From an uncultured Hyphomicrobiales bacterium (lineage in GTDB: Bacteria; Pseudomonadota; Alphaproteobacteria; Rhizobiales; Hyphomicrobiaceae), in contig CADEFX010000005.1 of NCBI GenBank assembly GCA_902826715.1, forward strand, positions 1 to 48,176: DNA of 48,176 nucleotides. Direction: 5' to 3'. The stretch's first letter is position 1, and each line of letters starts with the position of its first letter. The position numbers were made by a program, and so were the translations under genes. Positions 33,936-41,970 of this stretch are shown in pieces. Below the pieces are notes generated by a model. That model was not told the origin of the DNA. It made no database searches and worked only from the letters and a program-made list of their open reading frames with translations.

Positions 33936-34892
33936 GGCCTTCAAAACCTCCCTGACCCCGGCCGCGATGCGCTCGCGGTTGGGGAAGACGTGATCTTCCA
34001 GCACGGGGCTGTAGGGGATCGGCACGGCCAGGGCACACACACGCTTGACGGGCGCCTTGAGGGCGCTGAACGTCGCCCGATCCTCGGTCACGAGGGCCGC
34101 GATCTCTGCCGACGCACCGCAGGTCGGGCCTGCCTCGTCCGCGATGACGCAATGCCCGGTCTTCTGCACGGACCGGCGGATCGTTTCATGGTCCATCGGC
34201 ACCAGCGTCCGGGGGTCGACGACCTCGGCCGAGATGCCGTCCTTCGCCAGGATGTCCGCGGCCGCCAAAGCTTCATGCACGAGCCACGCGAGCGCAACGA
34301 TGGTGACGTCGGTGCCGGCGCGCTTCACGTCGGCCTTGCCGATGGGAATGGTGAAGTCGTCGTCATCGGGCACCTCATCCTTGAACCCCATCAGGCGGTT
34401 CGACTCGAAGGAGATCACCGGATTGTTGTCGCGGATGGCCGACTTCAGCAGGCCCTTCGCATCACGAGCCGTCGACGGCAGGATGATCTTGAGCCCGGAC
34501 AGGTTCATGAACATTGAATACGGGCTCTGCGAGTGCTGCGCCGCGAGCCGTGTGCCGCCACCGACGCCGGCGCGGAACAGGATCGGAAATTTCACCTGTC
34601 CGCCGAACATGTAATGGATCTTGGATGCCTGGTTGACGATCTGATCCATGGCGACGAACGAGAACGTCACCTGGCGCCAATCGACGATCGGCCGAAAGCC
34701 GGAGCCCGCCGCGCCGATCGCCATGCCGGTCATCGCACTCTCGGCGATCGGGGTCGCGCGCACGCGTTCGTCGCCAAACTCCTCGAGCAGCGAGGGGATG
34801 GCGTCGGTGGACATGTAGAAGATGGTTTTGTCCTTGCGCATCTCCTCGGCGACAGCCTCGAGACCGCCCTGCGCGTAGGTTTTCTGTGCCAT
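33933..34892 (-). CDS. Thiamine-diphosphate 2-oxoacid dehydrogenase E1 beta subunit
   Basis: A 319-aa transketolase-type beta subunit. The Pyr domain (TDAIPSLLEEFGDERVRATPIAE near residues 29-51, acidic Glu for cofactor activation) is followed by the transketolase C domain (VVDPRTLVPMDHETIRRSVQKTG). It forms an alpha2-beta2 E1 with the alpha subunit encoded 17 bases upstream. E1 normally decarboxylates a 2-oxoacid or acetoin and hands the acyl group to a lipoylated E2. No E2 or E3 gene exists in the window, so the acceptor is unknown. The short ribosome site suggests coupling to the alpha gene. Confidence 0.92.
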   Translation of the reverse strand: MAQKTYAQGGLEAVAEEMRKDKTIFYMSTDAIPSLLEEFGDERVRATPIAESAMTGMAIGAAGSGFRPIVDWRQVTFSFVAMDQIVNQASKIHYMFGGQVKFPILFRAGVGGGTRLAAQHSQSPYSMFMNLSGLKIILPSTARDAKGLLKSAIRDNNPVISFESNRLMGFKDEVPDDDDFTIPIGKADVKRAGTDVTIVALAWLVHEALAAADILAKDGISAEVVDPRTLVPMDHETIRRSVQKTGHCVIADEAGPTCGASAEIAALVTEDRATFSALKAPVKRVCALAVPIPYSPVLEDHVFPNRERIAAGVREVLKA

Positions 34893-34909
34893 GGTTTAAC
34901 GTTCCAGGT

Positions 34910-35878
34910 TCAGTCGGCGAAAATGTCTTCCAGCGCCGCTTGCGGCTTTGGAAAAGCGCTGGCTTCGGAGAAGGCAACGGAGCGCTCGATCGCCGCAAGC
35001 ACCTCCTCATCCATTTTCTTCCATTCGTCGTCGCTGAATTGGCCTTGCTGGCCTTTCAAATGGTTCACGAGGCGCTGGATCGGATCACTCTTCTTCCAGG
35101 CCTCGATTTCCTCCTTGGGCCGATAGTCGGGTTGGCCGGGCCGTTCCGTGTGCGCTCGCCAGCGATAGGTCTTGCATTCGATCAGCGTGGGGCCATCACC
35201 GGCGCGCGCACGCTCGACGGCTTTCACCGTCGCCTCGTGAACGGCGAAAATGTCGTTGCCGTCGACGATCACACCAGGAATGCCATAGCCCGCTGCACGG
35301 CCCGCGACGTCCTTCATGGCGTGCGTCGCCTGTGCCGACGTCTGCGCCGCGTAAAGATTGTTCTCGCACACGTAGATCATCGGCAGCTTCCAGCTTGCCG
35401 CGATGTTCAGCGACTCGTGGAACGGCCCGGCGTTGGAGGCGCCGTCGCCGAAGAACGATACGGCCACGCGCTTCTTGCCCTCCATTTGGGCGGCAAGACC
35501 CGCGCCGGTGACAATCGAGATCCCGCCCGCGACAATGCCGTTGGCGCCCAGCATGCCGACGCCGAAGTCGGCGCTGTGCATGGAGCCGCCCTTGCCCTTG
35601 CAGTAGCCGGTTTCACGGCCGTACAGCTCGGCCATCATACGGTTGAGGTCGGCGCCCTTGGCGATGCAATGGCCGTGACCGCGATGCGTGCTGATGATCT
35701 GGTCGTCACGATTGAGGGCGCCGCAGACGCCAACGGCGACCGCTTCCTCGCCGATGTAGCAATGGACGACGCCGTAGATCTTGCCGGCCAGATAGTCGGC
35801 GGACGCCCGTTCCTCGAAGCGCCGGATGGTCTGCATGAGCCGAAGCATGTCACGCAGTTTCTCAGGTGCTGGATGCAT
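34910..35878 (-). CDS. Thiamine-diphosphate 2-oxoacid/acetoin dehydrogenase E1 alpha subunit
   Basis: A 322-aa alpha subunit with the ThDP/Mg motif GDGASN (from residue 144) ending in ENN (172-174). HRGHGHCIAKGAD (65-77) is the segment equivalent to the HxRGHG motif of AcoA/PdhA-type proteins. GRETGYCKGKGGSMHSAD (88-104) is typical of acetoin and pyruvate dehydrogenases. GGGGAG lies 4-5 bases before the ATG. It pairs with the E1 beta gene. The lack of E2/E3 nearby means it either borrows a housekeeping E2 or works as a stand-alone decarboxylase or oxidase. Confidence 0.92.
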   Translation of the reverse strand: MHPAPEKLRDMLRLMQTIRRFEERASADYLAGKIYGVVHCYIGEEAVAVGVCGALNRDDQIISTHRGHGHCIAKGADLNRMMAELYGRETGYCKGKGGSMHSADFGVGMLGANGIVAGGISIVTGAGLAAQMEGKKRVAVSFFGDGASNAGPFHESLNIAASWKLPMIYVCENNLYAAQTSAQATHAMKDVAGRAAGYGIPGVIVDGNDIFAVHEATVKAVERARAGDGPTLIECKTYRWRAHTERPGQPDYRPKEEIEAWKKSDPIQRLVNHLKGQQGQFSDDEWKKMDEEVLAAIERSVAFSEASAFPKPQAALEDIFAD

Positions 35879-36027
35879 TGCTCCCCACGTGTGCTTGATC
35901 GCTGGTCATTCCTCGACAGGTCTCGTCGTGCCAGCCTAGACTTGGCAAACGTTATCATCTCCTGGTGGGGTGTCACCTCTGAATCTATCGCGCGGTGGCC
36001 CTCTTCGAAACGGCAAGGGAGGCAACA

Positions 36028-36807
36028 ATGACAGGACTGCTTGCGATCACCGGCGGAGCCTCGGGCATAGGTCGGGGCACGGTCAAACGCCTTCTCGATG
36101 ACGGTTGGACGGTGATCGCGCTCGATGTCGCCGAAACGGGCCTTGCTGATTTGCGCAAGACCTTTGCCGCGCACGGCGGCAGGCTGCACACGCGGACGTG
36201 CGACGTCACCTCGCCCGAAAGCGTTGCCGGCACGTTCGCCGAGATCGGTCGTACGTTCGGGCACCTCAATGGCCTCGTATGCTCGGCCGGCGTGCTCAAG
36301 ATCGGCAGGCTGGAGAGTATGGCCGTCGAGGATTTCGATCAGGTGTTCTCGGTCAACGTGCGCGGCCTGTGGTTGTGCGCCCGCGAGGCGATGCCGCTGC
36401 TCAAGATGGCGGCTGCCGAGGGCGAGTTGGCACGCGTCGTGTTCCTGGCTTCGATTGCTGGCCTTCGCCACAAGATCGACAGCGGTGCCTATGCAGCCAC
36501 CAAGGCCGCCGTCATCGCGCTGACGAAAGTCCTGGCCGTGGAAAGCGCGCCTTTCAACGTGCTGGTGAACGCGATCGCGCCTGCGACGGTTGACACGCCC
36601 ATGGTGCGCCCGCACATGCAGCCCGGCAACAACTCGAACTATCGCACCTCCGGCACGTCACCGTTGGGTCGCATCGCGGCGCCTGAGGATATAGCAGCCG
36701 TTGTCCGCTTTCTGATGAGCGAGGATGCGGCCTATGTCACCGGCACGGTCATACCGGTCGATGGCGGGACTACCGCAGCGTTCGTGCCGCCGGGTGCGAA
36801 GATCTAG
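36028..36807 (+). CDS. SDR family oxidoreductase
   Basis: A 259-aa classical short-chain dehydrogenase with the cofactor loop TGGASGIGRG (residues 9-18), the catalytic Ser in FLASIAG and YAATK 13 residues later, then YVTGTVIPVDGG. ATG 36028 has GGGAGG 7 bases upstream; the longer frame from 35995 lacks this. It is divergent from the E1 alpha gene (149-base gap) and 44 bases before the tenA gene. The substrate is unknown. Confidence 0.92.
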   Translation: MTGLLAITGGASGIGRGTVKRLLDDGWTVIALDVAETGLADLRKTFAAHGGRLHTRTCDVTSPESVAGTFAEIGRTFGHLNGLVCSAGVLKIGRLESMAVEDFDQVFSVNVRGLWLCAREAMPLLKMAAAEGELARVVFLASIAGLRHKIDSGAYAATKAAVIALTKVLAVESAPFNVLVNAIAPATVDTPMVRPHMQPGNNSNYRTSGTSPLGRIAAPEDIAAVVRFLMSEDAAYVTGTVIPVDGGTTAAFVPPGAKI

Positions 36808-36851
36808 GTCCTATCCTCATGTGTCACGTGCAACATGGCTGAGGACGGGGA

Positions 36852-37523
36852 ATGACCTTCTTCCAGCAGCTCAAGGCTGCAGCCCAAACCGAATGGGTCG
36901 CGTACACGGAGCACCCATTCACCAATGCCATGGCCGATGGCACGCTGCCACAAGCTGCCTTTCGGCACTATCTCGTGCAGGACTATCTGTTTCTCATCGA
37001 ATTTGCGCGCGCCTATGCGCTGGCGGTCTACAAGTCCCCGTCGCTTGCCGACATGCGCGAGGCTGCAGACGGAATATCGGCTATCGTCGATGTCGAAATG
37101 CAATTGCACGTCAAGCTTTGCGGCGAATGGGGCCTGTCGCCTGACACGCTCGAACGTGCGCCCGCCGCGCCCGAGATGCTGGCTTACACACGCTATGTGC
37201 TCGATGCCGGGATGCGCGGGGATCTGCTGAGTTTGAAGGTTGCGCTCGCGCCATGCGTCATAGGCTACGCCGAGATCGCCGCGCGGCTCGCACAGAAGCC
37301 GGGGGCGCTCGACGCCTCCAACCCGTATCGCGTCTGGATCGGCGAGTATGCGGGCTCCGCCTATCAGGCCATCGCGGCCAAGGCTGTCGCAGCCCTCGAC
37401 AACCTCAAAAGCCGCTATGCCACGTCCGCGCGACAGGCGGAACTCGTTGCGATATTCAGCGAAGCCACGCGCCTCGAAGCTGAGTTCTGGGAAATGGGAT
37501 GGCGGATAGGCCGAGAAAAGTGA
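36852..37523 (+). CDS. tenA: TenA/thiaminase II family aminopyrimidine aminohydrolase
   Basis: A 223-aa all-helical TenA-family protein. Asp44 (VQDYLF), Cys135 (LAPCVIGY) and Glu211 (EAEFWEMGW) match the active-site Asp, Cys and Glu of Bacillus TenA, the first two at the same numbers. TenA deaminates aminopyrimidines from degraded thiamine to hydroxymethylpyrimidine for reuse, and can cleave thiamine. No other thiamine gene is in the window. The position near a ThDP-dependent E1 pair may be meaningful or coincidental. GGACGGGGA precedes the ATG. Confidence 0.92.
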   Translation: MTFFQQLKAAAQTEWVAYTEHPFTNAMADGTLPQAAFRHYLVQDYLFLIEFARAYALAVYKSPSLADMREAADGISAIVDVEMQLHVKLCGEWGLSPDTLERAPAAPEMLAYTRYVLDAGMRGDLLSLKVALAPCVIGYAEIAARLAQKPGALDASNPYRVWIGEYAGSAYQAIAAKAVAALDNLKSRYATSARQAELVAIFSEATRLEAEFWEMGWRIGREK

Positions 37524-37596
37524 TCATGAACCATAAGAATATGCTGCGCATGCGCGCCACGAGGCCAAGCGGCCCGACGACCAGGGGCTATCGAGT

Positions 37597-38853
37597 GTGA
37601 ACATTGCAGAGGTTGGGAAGCCCGCACGAACCCTTGCCTATTTTGGTTGGTTGACCGGCGCCCTGTTCTTTTTCTACGCGTGGGTGGTGCGCGTCGCGCC
37701 CAGCGTCATGATCGAAGAGCTGATGCGCGACTTCGCCGTGGGTGCGGCCGCCATCGGCAATCTCTCGGCCTTCTACTTCTACGGCTACGCCGGCATGCAG
37801 GTTCCGATCGGCATGATGATGGACCGGTTCGGTCCGCGCCGCCTCATGACGACGGCGGCCGGCGTGTGTGCGCTCGGCTGCGTTCTGTTCGCGATGAGCA
37901 CGGCATTCTGGGGCGTTGCGGCTGGCCGTTTCCTTATCGGCGCTTCGGCGGCGTTCAGTTTGGTCGGCGCCATGGCTGTGGCCGGCCAGTGGTTTCCCGC
38001 ACGCAGATTTGCGCTATTGAGCGGCCTCGCCATGATGGCGGGCATGGCCGGCGGGGTGTTCGGGCAGGCGCCGTTGCGGCTGATCGTGGAACGCTACGAT
38101 TGGCGCACGGCTATGATGATCATCGCGACCGGCGGCCTTGTCATCGCTGCTGCGGCGTGGACCTCGGTGCGCGACCGGCATCGGGGCTCGGGCGGCGTCG
38201 GGCAGGTGTTCGGCGGCCTCGGGCGCGTGCTGCGAAATCCTCAGACCTGGCTCATCGCCCTGGCCGGACTGGGCACAACCGGGCCGCTGCTTGGTTTTGC
38301 CGGGTTATGGGGCGTTCCCTATCTCGAGGCAACGCACGGGGTCGACCGTGCTGCGGCGGCTGCCGTCACCTCGACATTGTTTATCGGTTGGGGCGTCGGT
38401 GCGCCGCTGTTCGGCTGGTTCTCCGATCGCATCGGCCGGCGCCGCCTGCCTTTCATCATCGGTGTGGTGTTGTGCGCGGCCGCCATGGCATCTCTCGTGT
38501 TTGTGCCGGGGCTGCCGCTTTGGGCCATTTCGGTCCTGTGCTTCCTGTGCGGGTTTGGTGGATCATCGCAGATCGTCGGGTTTGCTGCTGTTCGCGAGCA
38601 CAACGCGGCCTCTCTCAGCGGTACAGCCATCGGCTTCGTCAACGGCATGGTCACGGGCGCCGGCGCACTGTACCAGCCGCTGCTGGGATGGTTGCTCGAT
38701 CTCGCATGGGGCGGCCGGATGGTGGCAGGCGCCAGGATCTACGATCCGTCCGCTTATCGCTTCGCTTTCAGCGTAATTGTCGCGGGCGCCGTGATCGGGC
38801 TCTGCTGCACGCTCGCCATGCGCGAGACGTACTGCCGGCAGACCACCGCGTGA
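37597..38853 (+). CDS. MFS transporter
   Basis: A 418-aa major facilitator superfamily protein with about 12 membrane helices in two halves. The loop 2-3 signature is MMMDRFGPRRLM (near residues 68-79), and the equivalent in the second half is GWFSDRIGRRRLPF. Substrate unknown; a role in precursor uptake linked to tenA 73 bases upstream is a guess. The start is GTG with a weak AGGGG upstream. It converges on the allA-like gene, 9 bases away, with no clear terminator. Confidence 0.92.
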   Translation: MNIAEVGKPARTLAYFGWLTGALFFFYAWVVRVAPSVMIEELMRDFAVGAAAIGNLSAFYFYGYAGMQVPIGMMMDRFGPRRLMTTAAGVCALGCVLFAMSTAFWGVAAGRFLIGASAAFSLVGAMAVAGQWFPARRFALLSGLAMMAGMAGGVFGQAPLRLIVERYDWRTAMMIIATGGLVIAAAAWTSVRDRHRGSGGVGQVFGGLGRVLRNPQTWLIALAGLGTTGPLLGFAGLWGVPYLEATHGVDRAAAAAVTSTLFIGWGVGAPLFGWFSDRIGRRRLPFIIGVVLCAAAMASLVFVPGLPLWAISVLCFLCGFGGSSQIVGFAAVREHNAASLSGTAIGFVNGMVTGAGALYQPLLGWLLDLAWGGRMVAGARIYDPSAYRFAFSVIVAGAVIGLCCTLAMRETYCRQTTA

Positions 38854-38862
38854 TTTGCGCAA

Positions 38863-39342
38863 TCAGCCGGAGCGGCTAATCGTGACCGGCTCGGCCAGCG
38901 TGAAGAACTCTTCGTCGCCTGCCCCGCCATCGCGCCACATGAAGATGGCGAATGCCGCCGGCCGCTCCAGGATCGTCAGCGGATGGTGCCAGACATTGGC
39001 GCCGTAGGTGACGCCTTGCTCCGGCCCGGCCAGAAAGGCGCGCGCCTTCGTCATATCCGGGCGGCTGTCGGCCGTATGCGGGGCCACCATCACGATCCAG
39101 CCGCCGCAATCGATCGGCACGAACGACTGTGAGGAGAACTCGTGCCGCTCCATCATCGTAGCGGTGAACGGCAGCTTCGCAACCTCATCGCGCCGGGCCA
39201 GAGAGAGGCTGGGCCGGGCCCCGTTCCTGCGGTTGGCGAGCGTCTCGTCGCAATAGGCCCGGCCGGCCTGCCGCGGAGCATCGAGAACCATGCCGAAGGG
39301 CGAAAAGGCTTCAGCCGTCAGTGGCTGGGCGATGAGGTTCAT
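38863..39342 (-). CDS. allA: Ureidoglycolate lyase (AllA family)
   Basis: A 159-aa protein of the ureidoglycolate lyase family, which splits ureidoglycolate into glyoxylate and urea in allantoin breakdown. Family segments are MMERHEFSSQSFVPID (near residues 63-78) and GVTYGANVWHHPLTIL (near 110-125), including the paired histidines of the cupin-like fold. No other allantoin or purine genes are present. It is the last gene of a leftward run cupin - crotonase - GNAT - allA with 9-12 base gaps between the last three. A different alpha-hydroxy amide substrate cannot be excluded. Confidence 0.88.
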   Translation of the reverse strand: MNLIAQPLTAEAFSPFGMVLDAPRQAGRAYCDETLANRRNGARPSLSLARRDEVAKLPFTATMMERHEFSSQSFVPIDCGGWIVMVAPHTADSRPDMTKARAFLAGPEQGVTYGANVWHHPLTILERPAAFAIFMWRDGGAGDEEFFTLAEPVTISRSG

Positions 39343-39354
39343 GCGAGGACCCGT

Positions 39355-39651
39355 TTAGGTTTGGAACACGTCGGCCCATTCGGGCCGTTTCTGCCGCTCC
39401 GCGTTCACGAACGGGCAGAGAGGCACGATTTTAACCCCGTTCGCTCGTGCGTCGCTGACCAGGCGATCGAACAACGCGCGGGCGACGCCCTTGCCCCGAA
39501 ACGCATCGGGCACGCCGGTGTGATCGGCGATGATCAGTTTATCGTCCGCCTTGCTGAACGTCATCTCCGCCTCGGCATCGATGCCGGCGATGCGCGCAAC
39601 ATAGCGGCCGCGGGTCGGCTGGTCCTCACGGGTGATGGTCAGGTCGCTCAT
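39355..39651 (-). CDS. Small GNAT-family N-acetyltransferase (YjdJ type)
   Basis: A 98-aa short GNAT of the GCN5-related YjdJ/Gtn10 type. The acetyl-CoA loop appears as VPDAFRGKGVARAL (near residues 47-60), followed by CPFVNAERQKRPEW near the C-terminus, which is typical of this compact subgroup. The acceptor is unknown. It lies 9 bases after the crotonase gene and 12 bases before allA, so it is cotranscribed. Confidence 0.88.
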   Translation of the reverse strand: MSDLTITREDQPTRGRYVARIAGIDAEAEMTFSKADDKLIIADHTGVPDAFRGKGVARALFDRLVSDARANGVKIVPLCPFVNAERQKRPEWADVFQT

Positions 39652-39660
39652 GGCTGATCC

Positions 39661-40470
39661 TCAGTATGGGCTTTTCGGCGGGAAGGACGCTGCGCGCTTT
39701 TCCTTCAGCGCTTTGTGCCCTTCCTCGAGTTCGGGTCCGCCGAAACCCAGAAATTCGAGGGCGAGGGAAGCATCGAATGTCGGGCCAGCCGAGCGCAGCC
39801 AATTGTTGAGCGAGTGCTTGGTGAACCGGATCGCCACCTGCGCGCCCGCCAGCAGCTTGTCGCAGACGCCGTAAGCAGACTCGATCACCTTGTCATCGTC
39901 AACGGCAAGGGAAACGAGCCCCATGCGCTCGGCCTCCTCCCCGGTCAGCGTCTCGCACAGCATGAGATAGTACTTGGCCTTGGCCATGCCGCACAGCAGC
40001 GGCCAGATGATCGCGGCATGATCGCCGGCTGCCACGCCCAGCCGCGTATGTCCATCGATGATCCGCGTCTTGCGACCGACCACGGTAATGTCAGTCATCA
40101 TGGCCGCAGCGAGGCCCGCGCCAACCGCGACCCGCTCGATGGCCGAAACCGTCGGTTTTGAACAATTGATGACGTTGTAGACGATGTCGCCAGCCTCTTT
40201 CCAAGCGCGCATGCGCGCGTTCCAGTCGCTGTGCATCTCCTCGATCAGCTTGAGATCGCCGCCGGCGGAATAGACGCCGCCTTCGCCGCGCAGCAGGACG
40301 ACATCGACGCTCAGATCCTTGTCCACGTCCCGCCAGATCTCGGCGAGCTCGCGATGGCCATCAGCATTCAGCGCGTTGAGTTTGCCCGGTTGCGAGAGGA
40401 TGATTTCCAGGAGCCTCGGTTTCGGCCGATTGATTTTCAGCGCCTTGTAGTGGCTGTAGTCGACCGTCAT
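39661..40470 (-). CDS. Crotonase family protein lacking catalytic glutamates (paralogue of 19350-20159)
   Basis: A 269-aa crotonase-fold protein of the same length as the gene at 19350 and closely similar to it, including identical stretches such as [15 protein letters not shown] and [15 protein letters not shown] (one-residue differences around them). Glu144 and Glu164 of the classical hydratase are Ala and His here. Oxyanion-hole residues (YSAGGDL) are kept. ATG 40470 has AAGGAGA upstream; longer upstream frames run through the cupin gene antisense and are rejected. Operon with GNAT and allA downstream, and the cupin 88 bases upstream. Confidence 0.9.
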   Translation of the reverse strand: MTVDYSHYKALKINRPKPRLLEIILSQPGKLNALNADGHRELAEIWRDVDKDLSVDVVLLRGEGGVYSAGGDLKLIEEMHSDWNARMRAWKEAGDIVYNVINCSKPTVSAIERVAVGAGLAAAMMTDITVVGRKTRIIDGHTRLGVAAGDHAAIIWPLLCGMAKAKYYLMLCETLTGEEAERMGLVSLAVDDDKVIESAYGVCDKLLAGAQVAIRFTKHSLNNWLRSAGPTFDASLALEFLGFGGPELEEGHKALKEKRAASFPPKSPY

Positions 40471-40523
40471 CGGCTCTCCTTGAACGCTCCGCCTTCTGCG
40501 TCGCGGGTTCGACACTCGTGGTC

Positions 40524-40548
40524 GCGCAGCCAGATTATCCGGCTGCGC
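40524..40548 (-). other. Intercistronic hairpin between cupin and crotonase genes
   Basis: A perfect 8-bp inverted repeat (GCGCAGCC and GGCTGCGC) with a 9-base AT-rich loop, 10 bases after the cupin stop codon on the minus strand. No T-run follows. It may be a partial terminator or an mRNA-stabilising stem separating the cupin from the three downstream genes. Confidence 0.4.
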
Positions 40549-40558
40549 TGAACGCACT

Positions 40559-40978
40559 TTATTCCGCAGCTTGCGGCTTATCTGTCGGCGCCTCGACGAC
40601 GCGCGTCTTGAAGTTGGCCGGCGAGACGATTTCCAGGACCTCGAAGTCCTTGGAGCAGGCGATCTCGCGATGCTTGATGCCGGGCGTCTGCAGAATGGTG
40701 TCGCCCTTCTTGATCGTGTGGACGCCCTGGCCCTCGTATTCGAACTTTGCCCAACCGTTGAGCACGTAAACGAACTGGAAGTCGCAGTCGTGGACATGCC
40801 ACTGCTGCACTTCATCCTTCATGTCCTTGCCGTTGGCCTTGATGACGTGGGCGACGTAATCTCCGTTCGTCCCGCCTTTGATGCCAAGGTCGCGATACTC
40901 GAAGATCTCGCGCAGGCCGGGTGTCCAATTGGCACCTTCGGCATTGTCGTGCACAAATTTCCAGGCCTTCTCCGTCAT
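40559..40978 (-). CDS. Cupin domain-containing protein
   Basis: A 139-aa single-domain cupin. Motif 1 reads WHVHDCDFQFVYVLNG: two histidines are kept but Gln stands where the usual metal-binding Glu is expected. Motif 2 is GDTILQTPGIKHREI with the third histidine. It may bind a metal and act as an isomerase, decarboxylase or sensor; no substrate is evident. ATG 40978 has GGAGGA 6 bases upstream. First gene of the leftward run with the second crotonase, GNAT and AllA. Confidence 0.88.
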   Translation of the reverse strand: MTEKAWKFVHDNAEGANWTPGLREIFEYRDLGIKGGTNGDYVAHVIKANGKDMKDEVQQWHVHDCDFQFVYVLNGWAKFEYEGQGVHTIKKGDTILQTPGIKHREIACSKDFEVLEIVSPANFKTRVVEAPTDKPQAAE

Positions 40979-41186
40979 CGGTTCCTCCATCGACAGGCGT
41001 TTCCAGTTGCGCCAGGGGCTCAAACTATATCCCGCTCCGGCAGGTCACGGAAAGCATCTGTTGCCAAGCGCAAAATCGATGGATCGTATATTTCCGGGAT
41101 GATCGGGTGATTGAAAAGAATCCAGTCGTCGCCATGTCCCACAGTGGCTATGCTGGGATTTCGGGTGCAAATCGGTCCCTCGCGAG

Positions 41187-41945
41187 ATGCGCAGACGTCT
41201 AGTGGCGGTCATTGTTGTTGCGCTGGCGTTTCTTGGCAGCGGGGGCTCGAGCCATAGGGCGCTTGCCGAGGATCAGGTCGACCTCCAGCTGGTGCTGGCA
41301 GCCGATATATCGCGCAGCCTCGACAGCACCAAGTTCAAGCTGCAACGCGAAGGCTATGCCTCTGCGCTGACCAACCCGAAAGTGATTGCGGCCATCAACT
41401 CGGTTCCGAGCGGCCGCATCGCCATCTGTTTCGTGGAATGGTCCGGGGCCAACGCACAGGCCGTTGTCGTCGATTGGACGTCGGTTGGCAGTGCCCACGA
41501 GGCCGAGGCCTTGGCACAACGTATTCTGGCTGCTCCCCGCCTCTTCATGGAGCGCACAGCCATTGGCTCGGCAATCGAGTATTCCATGATGCAGTTTGTC
41601 CGCAGTCCCTTCAAAGCAGAGCGGCGCGTGATCGATGTCTCCGGTGACGGCACCAGCAATGCTGGCGTGGAGGTGACGGTTGCGCGCGACAGGGCCGTCA
41701 GCGAGGGCGTAACGATCAACGGTCTGGCTATCTTGAGCGAGTTCCCGCTGGCCAGCAATCCCACCCATACCCATCCGCCAGGGGGATTGCTCAAGTACTA
41801 CGAGGACAACATCATCGGTGGACAGGGCGCCTTCGCGCTCTCGGCGGAAAACTTCGAGGCCTTTGGACGGTCCATCCTCAATAAACTCATCAAGGAAATC
41901 GCCTTGGGATCGGATGCAGCGGGATCGTTGATGGGACTGCCATGA
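41187..41945 (+). CDS. DUF1194 secreted von Willebrand A-like protein
   Basis: A 252-aa exported protein. The signal peptide has a hydrophobic stretch 5-19 and cleavage after ALA near residue 27. The mature part has a vWA-like metal-site motif (ADISRSLD with Asp40, Ser42, Ser44) and later SGDGTSNAG, the pattern of the DUF1194 family. vWA domains mediate metal-dependent protein contacts; the family function is not established. It lies 25 bases before the aminoglycoside-phosphotransferase-like gene, so cotranscription is possible. Confidence 0.88.
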   Translation: MRRRLVAVIVVALAFLGSGGSSHRALAEDQVDLQLVLAADISRSLDSTKFKLQREGYASALTNPKVIAAINSVPSGRIAICFVEWSGANAQAVVVDWTSVGSAHEAEALAQRILAAPRLFMERTAIGSAIEYSMMQFVRSPFKAERRVIDVSGDGTSNAGVEVTVARDRAVSEGVTINGLAILSEFPLASNPTHTHPPGGLLKYYEDNIIGGQGAFALSAENFEAFGRSILNKLIKEIALGSDAAGSLMGLP

Positions 41946-41970
41946 CGGGTTCGCTCTTGTTGATGCGGAA

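Noticed and set aside
33933..35878. Naming the E1 pair acoAB (acetoin dehydrogenase)
   Set aside because: No lipoyl E2, E3, acoR or acoX-type gene is present, so the substrate assignment is unsupported.
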